Program-made: the position numbers and the translations under genes | The notes under the pieces: generated by a model | Told to the model about the DNA's origin: nothing | Database searches by the model: none | What the model saw: only the letters and a program-made list of their open reading frames with translations | Shown here: piece by piece, positions 36,691-44,442 of the stretch | How the letters are laid out: each line of letters begins with the position of its first letter | Numbering within the stretch: position 1 is the stretch's first letter | DNA from: Cyclobacterium salsum | Lineage (GTDB): Bacteria > Bacteroidota > Bacteroidia > Cytophagales > Cyclobacteriaceae | Direction: 5' to 3' | DNA: 64,000 nucleotides | Assembly: GCF_010119245.1 (NCBI RefSeq) | Contig: NZ_WNKG01000003.1 | Span: 1 to 64,000, forward strand

Positions 36691-38904
36691 ATGAAGCGTA
36701 GGAAATTTATTTCGAGGGTAGGAGCAGGTTCGTCCTTTTTTTTATTGGGGTCGGCAGCTGTAAAAACACAGCAGCAGGGGCTTCCTCCCTTTCAGTATGC
36801 CCAGCCTACTCGTTTTTCAGAAGTCCTGAACCAAAATGGGCAGTTCCAGGTACGCCTGGAGATTCGGACAATGGATCAGCTCGCTCCCAAAGAAGTGCGG
36901 TTGGAGGTAAGAGAACCAGGGGCACAACAATCCAGGGTAAAAGCCTATCCCTTCGCAAACAAGCCGGAAAGGGTAGACGAAGCGAATCGTACCTATACCT
37001 TTGAAGTGGGAAAAGCGTTTCCTTTCGTTTTTGCCGTTTGGATTGATCGCCCGGAACCCGGGACGAATGTGAATCTGGTACTGAATGGCAAACCAATGGA
37101 GTTTACTTTAGGCAACTTGGTAGAGCGGCGGCAACTTTCCTATCAGGAGGATGGGATTCAGCTAAGCTGTAATTACCTGTTGGATAAAGAAATGGGGGTG
37201 TTGGACCCGGCAAAATTAGGATTAGCAAAAGGTCAGAAACAGTTTTCCTTTGTCATTCTTGCAGATCCGCAGGGTGGAAATCCGGATACTCCCAAGGCAC
37301 ATCCAACACGGATGAAGATCCACAATGCCTTTATTTGGGACAGTGTGAACCGTGTCAATGAGTTGACCCCTCAACCTGCCTTTTCGCTGGTGTTAGGCGA
37401 TATCGTGGACAACCAGGGGGAGGCTGCCCATTTTGAAGCCATGCACGAATACTTGAAAGGAATTCGTTCTCCGTTACTATACGCCATTGGGAATCACGAA
37501 ACCCGCTACCAGGCATCGTTTACACCCGGCTACCGGATGGAGGAGTTTGATGCCTATTTCAGTGCACAAAAGGCCATGAATGGGATGGAGTGGCTGCTGT
37601 ATAGTTTTGATCTGGGTGACTGGCATTTTATTGTCTGGCCGGATCCCTTGCGCAGTAATTTCTTTGAAACCCACCCGCATTATTTTGATTGGTTGGAAGA
37701 AGATCTGGAAAAGAACAAAGACAAGCCCACTTTATTCTTCCAACATGTGCCCACCCATCCCATTGGAATTGACCCCCTGATCAATTATGCGGAATCGGTG
37801 GCAGTAAAGCGGTTGGTTTTGGATATTTTGGCCAAACACGGCAACGTCCGGTATGTTTTTAGCGGTCATGTCCACATTCCCATCAGGGCTTCCCTAAAAA
37901 CCGCTACTCAATACAAAGGGATGCGAATGATCAATTTACCCGCCGCCGGGTACCGGCCCCGGGCGTTTGGGGAGGAAGAGGTACATGGAGGCCCCTCCCA
38001 GGGAATCCTGGTGGTGGAGGTCAATGGCACTACCTGCAACGTGTACTTCAAAACGGTTATGGAGGAAGTCTATTCTTATCCGGAATCCTTGCCGGAATTT
38101 AGCGAAACAAAATTCCCACTATGGTTAAATTATAAATGGCAACTGGAAGCCAGACCTGAAATTCGAAACGGGGATTTTTCACAAGGTCTGGCATTCTGGA
38201 ATACCCGATACATTTACGGCGAAGATGAAAATCCATCCAACCGGATGGAAGTCCGGAAGTTTCAGGGATATCAGACCTTATACCTGTTCTCCTCCAAACG
38301 AAAGTACCACATTCCCGGACAGGACCGGCTTCCCCAGACCATCAACCACCTGTGTCAAACCATAGCGATTGGAGAGGATCCTTTTTTGATTCGGTTGGAC
38401 TACTGCCTGGACAAGGAGACCGCCGGGCTGCCGGATAGTTGGGCAGGTGGTTTTGTTTGGCTGGAGGGGTTTCAAGGTAGCGTCAAACTGCTTAATCTGG
38501 CCTATTGGATAGGAAAGGGTAACAGTCAATTATCGGATCGGTTTACAGATAGTGAGGAAGTTCCCTTGTTGCATTACGAATTGCCCGCCTCTGATGAGCG
38601 CTGGCAAGAGGCGCGACTAAACTGGCGGCAGGATTATGGGGATCAGGGTCTGGACCTATCGGGATTGGACCGTTTGGTGATCAATCTAGGCACCTGGCAC
38701 ATTAATGATGGAAACAGTCCTGGGTTTGGTGTTTATTTCACCAATCTGAAACGGATTCCGGATTTGGGAGAATCGCAGGTAGCAGGAGGTAAAATCAGGA
38801 ACATGCCGGATGAAGCCCTGTGGCGAATGAATAAATACGAGCCTTTTGTACACATTGCCGGAGAGCACCGGTACATCATGTCCACCCAAAACCCTAAGCA
38901 ATGA
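36691..38904 (+). CDS. Exported calcineurin-like metallophosphoesterase
   Basis: 737 aa. The N-terminus RRKFISRVGAGSSFFLLG looks like a twin-arginine signal. An N-terminal beta-rich domain (about 45-145) precedes a metallophosphoesterase core: FVILADPQGG (Asp192; the usual DxH is DPQ here, His replaced by Gln), LVLGDIVDNQGE (236 on), YAIGNHETRY (GNHE 267-270), FFQHVPTHP and FSGHVHIPI. A C-terminal beta-rich domain (about 490-737) may bind carbohydrate. Similar exported proteins occur in sugar-degradation loci. It lies between the sulfatase and the rhamnosidase and shares a 4-bp ATGA overlap with the latter, so these three are one operon. Substrate unknown. Confidence 0.82.
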   Translation: MKRRKFISRVGAGSSFFLLGSAAVKTQQQGLPPFQYAQPTRFSEVLNQNGQFQVRLEIRTMDQLAPKEVRLEVREPGAQQSRVKAYPFANKPERVDEANRTYTFEVGKAFPFVFAVWIDRPEPGTNVNLVLNGKPMEFTLGNLVERRQLSYQEDGIQLSCNYLLDKEMGVLDPAKLGLAKGQKQFSFVILADPQGGNPDTPKAHPTRMKIHNAFIWDSVNRVNELTPQPAFSLVLGDIVDNQGEAAHFEAMHEYLKGIRSPLLYAIGNHETRYQASFTPGYRMEEFDAYFSAQKAMNGMEWLLYSFDLGDWHFIVWPDPLRSNFFETHPHYFDWLEEDLEKNKDKPTLFFQHVPTHPIGIDPLINYAESVAVKRLVLDILAKHGNVRYVFSGHVHIPIRASLKTATQYKGMRMINLPAAGYRPRAFGEEEVHGGPSQGILVVEVNGTTCNVYFKTVMEEVYSYPESLPEFSETKFPLWLNYKWQLEARPEIRNGDFSQGLAFWNTRYIYGEDENPSNRMEVRKFQGYQTLYLFSSKRKYHIPGQDRLPQTINHLCQTIAIGEDPFLIRLDYCLDKETAGLPDSWAGGFVWLEGFQGSVKLLNLAYWIGKGNSQLSDRFTDSEEVPLLHYELPASDERWQEARLNWRQDYGDQGLDLSGLDRLVINLGTWHINDGNSPGFGVYFTNLKRIPDLGESQVAGGKIRNMPDEALWRMNKYEPFVHIAGEHRYIMSTQNPKQ

Positions 38905-41612
38905 AGCGCCGTTATTCCCTTCTTTTTATTATCATTTCCCTTTGCTTTTCTTGCAATCCAAAACAAAAATTTGAAGTCCTTTCACTCAAAACCAGCCATA
39001 TTGATCGGCCATTGGGTTTGGAGGAAAGACCGGTTTTTGGCTGGCAAATCCAGGCGGACGCTGGTTTCAAACAACGTGCTTATCAACTTTTGCTAGCCTC
39101 TCAACCGGATAAATTGGAATCCGGGAAGGCGGATATCTGGGATTCCGGGAAGGTCTCTTCCAGCCAGTCCCAGGGAGTAAACTACCCCGGGGAAAAGCCT
39201 GAGGACGGGCAAAGAGTTTACTGGAGGGTGATCGTTTGGGACCAGACCAACGAGCCTGTTTCCAGCGAAGGTACCTGGTTTGAAATGGGACTGACCCAAT
39301 CTTCCAGCTGGAAAGCCTCCTGGATTTCTTCCATACCGGAGGTGGATAGCGTTCCACCCTTACTACCTGCTCCCTATTTTCGCAAAACGTTTCAAATTAA
39401 CGAAGGCATTCAGCAGGCAAGACTTTACATTTCCGGGTTGGGGTATCATCAGGTGCAACTCAATGGTCGGAAGGTAGGGGATCATGAATTGGATCCGGCC
39501 CTAACCCGCTACGATAAGCGCGTTAAGTACCTGGTACACGATGTCACGGATTTGCTGAGGGCCGGCGACAATGCCATCGGGATTGTCCTGGGAAACGGTT
39601 GGTACAACCAACACACCCGTGAGGCCTGGGATTTTGATCAGGCCCCCTGGAGAGCTTCGCCAGCGGTCATGGCACAATTGGTAATCGTCGACCAGCAGGG
39701 TAGGGAACATTTGGTCAAGACCGATGCCACCTGGAAGGTTACCCAATCCGGCCCCATTATTTTTGACGGGGTACACAATGGAGAGACCTATGATGCCCGA
39801 AAAGAATTGGGAAACTGGTCCGAAGCAGCTTATGAGGATGAGTCCTGGCAAGCGGCGATACCTATCGGAGGACCTCAGGGCAAATTATCCGCCCAGGTGA
39901 TGCCGCCCATTCGGGTGACGGGGAAGCTGAAACCCAAAACTAGTTGGGAAGTAAACGACAGCACGTTAATGCTGGATTTCGGCCAAAACCTTACCGGTTG
40001 GGCCAATATCCGGGTAGCAGGGCCGGCAGGGTCACGCGTAAAAATGCGGTATGGCGAACGCATTTATTCCGATAGTACGCTGGATGTGGAGGAACTCAGC
40101 CGCTTTATCTGGACGGGTGATACCCAGACCGACCGGTATTACTTGAAAGGCGGTGGAGAAGAATCCTGGCATCCCATTTTTACCTATCAGGGCTTTCAAT
40201 ATGTGGAAATAACGAGTAGTGATCCCGAAGTGGAGCTATTGGCAATACAGGCCGACGTGGTCCACACGGATCTTGCTGAAAGGGGTTATTTCAGAAGTTC
40301 GAATGACATGTTCAACCAGCTACAGGAAAATTTTGAATGGTCTTTTTTGGGCAATTATCATGGCTATCCCACCGATTGTCCCCATCGGGAGAAAATGGGT
40401 TGGTCCGGGGATGCCCTGTTGGTGGCCGAAACGGGACTTTACAATTTTGACCTGAGCAGGGCTTACCTGAAGTGGATAGATGACTTTGTAGATGAGCAGC
40501 GACCAAATGGGGATCTTCCCGGAATCATCCCTACAAGTGGTTGGGGCTATACTTATAACGGGAGTGAAGATCCGGAACGCGGGTATGGACCCCAGTGGGA
40601 AGGCGCCTTTCTCGAAGTCCCCTGGCAACTGTACCGGTTTACGGGTGATTCTACCATAATCAGAAATTACTATCCGGCCCTAAAGAATTACCTGGATTAC
40701 CTGAGTGCGCATGCCGATGGATACCTCTTAAATTTTGGTATTGACGACCACAAGCAGCTAGAAAATAAAACCCAGGGGCCGTTTCTGGCCTCTGCCTTTT
40801 TTTACTATTTCAGCAACATGCTTTCCCAAATGGCAGCAATCGTCGGGGAAGAGCAGGATCAGGAGGCCTTTTCCGATCTTGCCAGCTATATCAGGGAAGC
40901 TTTTAATAAGCGGTATTATGATCCTCAAAGTGGAACATACGATCATGGGGGGCAAAATGCTCAGGCCGTCCCCTTGTTTGTGGGGTTGGTGGAAAAGGAC
41001 CAGGAAAGCCCCGTCCTGGCCAGGCTATTGGAAGCCATTCAGGAAAAGGAAGGTCATATAGATGCCGGTGTGGTAGGCACCAAGGCACTGATACAGGTGT
41101 TGATGCGTTACGGGCATGCCGATGTGCTTTATGAAATGGCCAACAAACGCACCTTTCCCGGCTGGGGCTACTGGGTGGATGAACTGGGAGCCACGACCCT
41201 TTTTCAGAATTGGGACGGGTCCCAATCCAGAAATCACATTATGTTTGGGACGATAGGGGATTTCTTTTACAAGGGGCTTGGCGGCATTCAGCCAACGGAT
41301 GAAGCGGCGGGATTCAAGCGGATACATCTCAAGCCATTTTTTCCCGATGACCTGGAATGGGTAGAGGCCGGGCATCATTCCCCCTACGGCTGGATCCGGT
41401 CCCATTGGAAAAAGCAAGGGGAAACGATTCGCTGGGAAGTAGAAGTGCCGGGCAACACATCGGCAGAAATCCGTTTACCGGACGGGGTAGCAAATGATCT
41501 GCGGCTAAATGGAAGGCCGATAGCTGCATCGGATCTGGTCAGCGGGGCCGATACCGCCGGAGCTTATAGCGGGCTGCTGGTGGGTAGTGGTAGGCATGTG
41601 CTGGAGTTTTGA
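38901..41612 (+). CDS. Alpha-L-rhamnosidase, GH78 family
   Basis: 903 aa. Lipoprotein signal with FSC (Cys18). Domain order follows GH78: an N-terminal beta domain (RPVFGWQIQADAGFKQRAYQLLL), the rhamnosidase N domain (ARLYISGLGYHQVQLNGRKVGDHELDPALTRYDKRVKY), a concanavalin-like domain (LDFGQNLTGWANIRV), then the (alpha/alpha)6 catalytic barrel. The barrel contains DCPHREKMGWSGDALL near residues 492-507 (family general-acid region) and GWGYWVDELGATTLFQNWDGSQSRNHIMFG, and a C-terminal beta domain follows. It removes non-reducing terminal alpha-L-rhamnose. Co-transcription with the sulfatase suggests a sulfated rhamnose-bearing glycan. Confidence 0.93.
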   Translation: MKRRYSLLFIIISLCFSCNPKQKFEVLSLKTSHIDRPLGLEERPVFGWQIQADAGFKQRAYQLLLASQPDKLESGKADIWDSGKVSSSQSQGVNYPGEKPEDGQRVYWRVIVWDQTNEPVSSEGTWFEMGLTQSSSWKASWISSIPEVDSVPPLLPAPYFRKTFQINEGIQQARLYISGLGYHQVQLNGRKVGDHELDPALTRYDKRVKYLVHDVTDLLRAGDNAIGIVLGNGWYNQHTREAWDFDQAPWRASPAVMAQLVIVDQQGREHLVKTDATWKVTQSGPIIFDGVHNGETYDARKELGNWSEAAYEDESWQAAIPIGGPQGKLSAQVMPPIRVTGKLKPKTSWEVNDSTLMLDFGQNLTGWANIRVAGPAGSRVKMRYGERIYSDSTLDVEELSRFIWTGDTQTDRYYLKGGGEESWHPIFTYQGFQYVEITSSDPEVELLAIQADVVHTDLAERGYFRSSNDMFNQLQENFEWSFLGNYHGYPTDCPHREKMGWSGDALLVAETGLYNFDLSRAYLKWIDDFVDEQRPNGDLPGIIPTSGWGYTYNGSEDPERGYGPQWEGAFLEVPWQLYRFTGDSTIIRNYYPALKNYLDYLSAHADGYLLNFGIDDHKQLENKTQGPFLASAFFYYFSNMLSQMAAIVGEEQDQEAFSDLASYIREAFNKRYYDPQSGTYDHGGQNAQAVPLFVGLVEKDQESPVLARLLEAIQEKEGHIDAGVVGTKALIQVLMRYGHADVLYEMANKRTFPGWGYWVDELGATTLFQNWDGSQSRNHIMFGTIGDFFYKGLGGIQPTDEAAGFKRIHLKPFFPDDLEWVEAGHHSPYGWIRSHWKKQGETIRWEVEVPGNTSAEIRLPDGVANDLRLNGRPIAASDLVSGADTAGAYSGLLVGSGRHVLEF

Positions 41613-41734
41613 TGGCTGTCCTATTAGCTAACCTGATAGGCTAAAAGAGAAAAATATGCCATATTCATTGGTAAAAATTAGGAAATGCCTTATTTATGGG
41701 TAAATTTAACTGGTAATTACCAATAAACCCTATC

Positions 41735-42343
41735 ATGCCTCTCTCTCATTTCAACGTTTTGAAGCAGTTCCCTGCTGAAAGAAACAAAGCCCGATCCGTT
41801 GATAAAATTCCGGATGCAACCCTTTGGAATCAATTCAGAAATGGCAGCGATGCGGCCTATATTGAGATTTACGAGCTGTATTTTGATCGGCTTTTTGCCT
41901 ACGGCATGCGATTGACCGGGGATGAGTCCCTTACCAAAGACGGCATTCAGGAGGTGTTTTTCGATTTAAAAAATCTCCGCAAGAAGTTGGGTCCTACGGA
42001 TCATATCCGGTTTTATTTGCTAAAATGCCTGAAACGAAAGCTGTTCCGGCAGCGTTCCGGATGGGAGCAACGCCGGGCGGATTTGTCGGAGAAGGAAGGG
42101 TTCGGGTTTGAGTTGTCCCACGAGCAGATCCTGATAGATCAGCAGCTGGATGCGGAGAGGATGGAAGAGCTCAACCAGGCCATTGCCGAACTAAGTCCCA
42201 GAAAGAAAGAAATCATCTATTATTTTTTTTACGAGGATCTTTCCTATTCCGAGATCCGGGAATTGATGGGAATGGACAGCGACCATACCACCCGAAACCT
42301 GATGTACAAAGCATTGGCTTTTTTGCGGAAAACGTTGCGGTAA
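41735..42343 (+). CDS. ECF sigma factor, FecI-like (PUL regulator 1)
   Basis: 202 aa. Region 2: YIEIYELYFDRLFAYGMRLTGDESLTKDGIQEVFFDLKNLRKKL. Region 4: IAELSPRKKEIIYYFFYEDLSYSEIRELMGMDSDHTTRNLMYKALAFLRKTLR. In this family the sigma factor is released by a FecR-type anti-sigma protein when the STN-bearing SusC partner signals ligand uptake; the FecR and SusC genes follow. Unusually, 912 bp of repeat DNA separates this gene from fecR, whereas the second set has only 75 bp between them. Confidence 0.92.
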   Translation: MPLSHFNVLKQFPAERNKARSVDKIPDATLWNQFRNGSDAAYIEIYELYFDRLFAYGMRLTGDESLTKDGIQEVFFDLKNLRKKLGPTDHIRFYLLKCLKRKLFRQRSGWEQRRADLSEKEGFGFELSHEQILIDQQLDAERMEELNQAIAELSPRKKEIIYYFFYEDLSYSEIRELMGMDSDHTTRNLMYKALAFLRKTLR

Positions 42344-42399
42344 TCTTTCTCGATCAGATCCTTTAAAAAGATTCCTAAAACCGAGATACCCGTTTCAGT

Positions 42400-43127
42400 T
42401 TTTTTGCCACGAAGGCCTCAAAGAACCTCAAAGCGCACAGAGGCTTATTTTAAAATGCTTCGTGTCCTTTGGGCATCCTTCGTGCGCTTTGTGTCAAAAA
42501 ATCTCGGAATACGATGCGTTATTCTTTGTCACAAAGGCCTCAAAGAACCACAGAGGACTAAGTTTTTAAATTTACCTTACTCGTCATCGGTAGCGCAGCG
42601 AAGCAATCTGATTCGAAGCGGGCACCCAAGAAATTTGTGGAATGATAATAAATAAGGTAGTACGGATACATATTCCGACAGACTGCCGCGGGAGCGTTGA
42701 GCGTTTTCCGTAGGTTTATTTATCCAAAAACGCTCCCTCGCAGTGACGAAGACTGCACATACCGACCAAAAACACCGTCATTGCGAGAATTAACATTTTA
42801 AAAAACGCAGAAATCGGGATGACGATGTGGATTTTTAATATATTGATTTTCAGCGATTTGATAAATACGTCATCGGTAGCGCAGCGAAGCAATCTGATTC
42901 GAAGCGGACACCCAAGAAATTTGTGGAATGATAATAAATAAGGTAGTACGGATGCATATTCCGACAGACTGCCGCGGGTGCAGGAGCGGATACCGCCATA
43001 CGATTGAATCAGATCTGCACCCTCGCAGTGCCATCACATCACCACATCATCTCTTCGTCTCTAAGTCTCCCACTCTCTAAGTCTCTAAGTCTCTGAGTCT
43101 CTCAGTCCCCCAGTCTCTAAGTCTTTA
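42400..43127. repeat. Repeat cluster between sigma and FecR genes
   Basis: No gene in 42344-43255. It contains GCCAC(G)AAGGCCTCAAAGAACCTCAAAG-like units at 42405-42447 and 42527-42557, with an inverted partner near 42478-42510. A 111-bp direct repeat lies at 42582-42692 and 42868-42978 with two mismatches (CGTCATCGGTAGCGCAGCGA through GACAGACTGCCGCGGG). A 49-bp element at 42776-42824 is near-identical to 17529-17577. A pyrimidine-rich CTCTAAGTCTC/CTCTGAGTCTC tract covers 43050-43127. The elements resemble dispersed non-coding repeats that were inserted into the regulator locus. Confidence 0.8.
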
Positions 43128-43255
43128 TGTCCAAAATTTTTGGAATGCGACAGGACATTTTTTAAATGCTGGCAATATTTATTAAAAAAAGTAAATTTTT
43201 TAGGTGTTGTTTTGGTAACTGACAGCATTTACAGTAAAGAAGGAACTAATACGGC

Positions 43256-44293
43256 ATGAAAACCAAAGAGGATTTTTTAACTGATCCAGAATTTATTGCC
43301 TGGGTGAAGCAACCTAACCAGCAGTTGGACAGCTATTGGTCCAAATGGATGGTGGCCAACCCGGAGCAGGTGGGGGAGTTGAAAAAGGCCAGGGAAATTT
43401 TACTCCGGGTCCGGTATCCGGAGCACAAAGCTCCCGAAGGGGCCCGGGAGGCTATCTTGCAGGAATTACTTCGTGAACCAAAACGGCAAAAGGAGATTGA
43501 AAAATCCGCTTTGAAAAAGGACCCTTCGTTCCGTAGGCAACCCCTGGGGCAAATGCATCGCATCGCAGCCATCCTACTCCTTTCTTTTGGATTGGCTTGG
43601 TGGCTATCGCCTATGCCCACCGATACGGCACCCGGGGCAGCGGCTAATGAAACCGTTTGGATCGAAAAGAGCACCCAGCCGGGAGAAAAATTGCAGTTGA
43701 CCTTGGGTGATGGTAGTCGGATTTGGCTGAATGCCAATAGTCGCCTCTTCTTTCCGGAGCGGTTTGACTACCTGGAGCGAAATGTTAGGCTGATAGGAGA
43801 GGCCTATTTTGAGGTGGAGAAGGACAGTTTACGGCCCTTTCGGGTAGAAACCAATGGGTTGGTGACCACCGTATTGGGTACCACCTTCAATATCCGCAAC
43901 CTGGAGGGGTCCAACATTGATATTTCCCTGGTTTCCGGGTCGGTGAAAGTAACAGAAAAAGCCCTGGCCGATCCGGTTTGGCTGGAGCCGGGCCAGTCCA
44001 TGCGTCACGATGTCCGGACCGGAAAAAACAAGCTAAGAAATTTCAATCCGGATGTGGTGCTGGCCTGGAGGGACGGTTGGATCCGGTTTGACCGGGCATC
44101 TCTGGAAGAGGTGATGCAAACACTGGAAAACTGGTATGGGGTAGCGTTCCACGTGCAAGGTTCGAAACCCGTCGCCTGGGAGTTTTCGGGGGAGTACAAG
44201 GAACAGAGCCTGGAAGATGTATTGCGTAGTATGGCTTACATACAGGGCTTCCAATTCAGTATAGAAGAAAAAATAGTTCACTTAAAATTTTAG
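43256..44293 (+). CDS. FecR-type transmembrane anti-sigma factor
   Basis: 345 aa. Cytosolic N-terminal helices (1-95; FLTDPEFIAWVKQPNQQLDSYWSKWM is typical of the Bacteroidota group) are followed by one transmembrane helix at about 102-118. The periplasmic FecR domain spans about 135-235 (LTLGDGSRIWLNANSRLFFPERF, REVRLIGEAYFEV-like, TTVLGTTFNIRN). The DUF4974-like C-terminal domain spans about 275-345 (WYGVAFHVQGSKPVAWEFSGEYKEQSLEDVLRSMAYIQGFQF). It should bind the STN domain of the downstream SusC and hold the upstream sigma factor inactive. Confidence 0.93.
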   Translation: MKTKEDFLTDPEFIAWVKQPNQQLDSYWSKWMVANPEQVGELKKAREILLRVRYPEHKAPEGAREAILQELLREPKRQKEIEKSALKKDPSFRRQPLGQMHRIAAILLLSFGLAWWLSPMPTDTAPGAAANETVWIEKSTQPGEKLQLTLGDGSRIWLNANSRLFFPERFDYLERNVRLIGEAYFEVEKDSLRPFRVETNGLVTTVLGTTFNIRNLEGSNIDISLVSGSVKVTEKALADPVWLEPGQSMRHDVRTGKNKLRNFNPDVVLAWRDGWIRFDRASLEEVMQTLENWYGVAFHVQGSKPVAWEFSGEYKEQSLEDVLRSMAYIQGFQFSIEEKIVHLKF

Positions 44294-44319
44294 ACCGATG
44301 GTATACATACATGCGCCAT

Positions 44320-44405
44320 AAAAAAAACCGGTTGGATAAAACCAACCGGCTAAGGGCTGGTCTGATGATGGTGTACATTGGGGAATGGGGCCATCAAGAG
44401 ACCAG
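44320..44405 (+). promoter_or_regulatory. Two-hairpin leader before susC (set 1)
   Basis: After an A8 run, CCGGTTGG-ATAAAA-CCAACCGG forms a perfect 8-bp stem (about 44328-44350). A larger stem follows: CTGGTCT...GATGATGG (from about 44357) pairs with CCATCA...AGACCAG (to about 44405). The first hairpin would be a terminator only on the minus strand. The same A-run/hairpin/hairpin layout precedes the other STN-SusC gene at 59.0 kb. Confidence 0.55.
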
Positions 44406-44442
44406 GCTTATTGAAATCAATTTCCAATAAACATTCAAAACT

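Noticed and set aside
43050-43127. Possible coding or regulatory role for the CTCTAAGTCTC tract
   Set aside because: It is a simple pyrimidine-rich degenerate repeat with a rough reverse-complement counterpart at 17.3 kb. I see no gene or binding-site logic.
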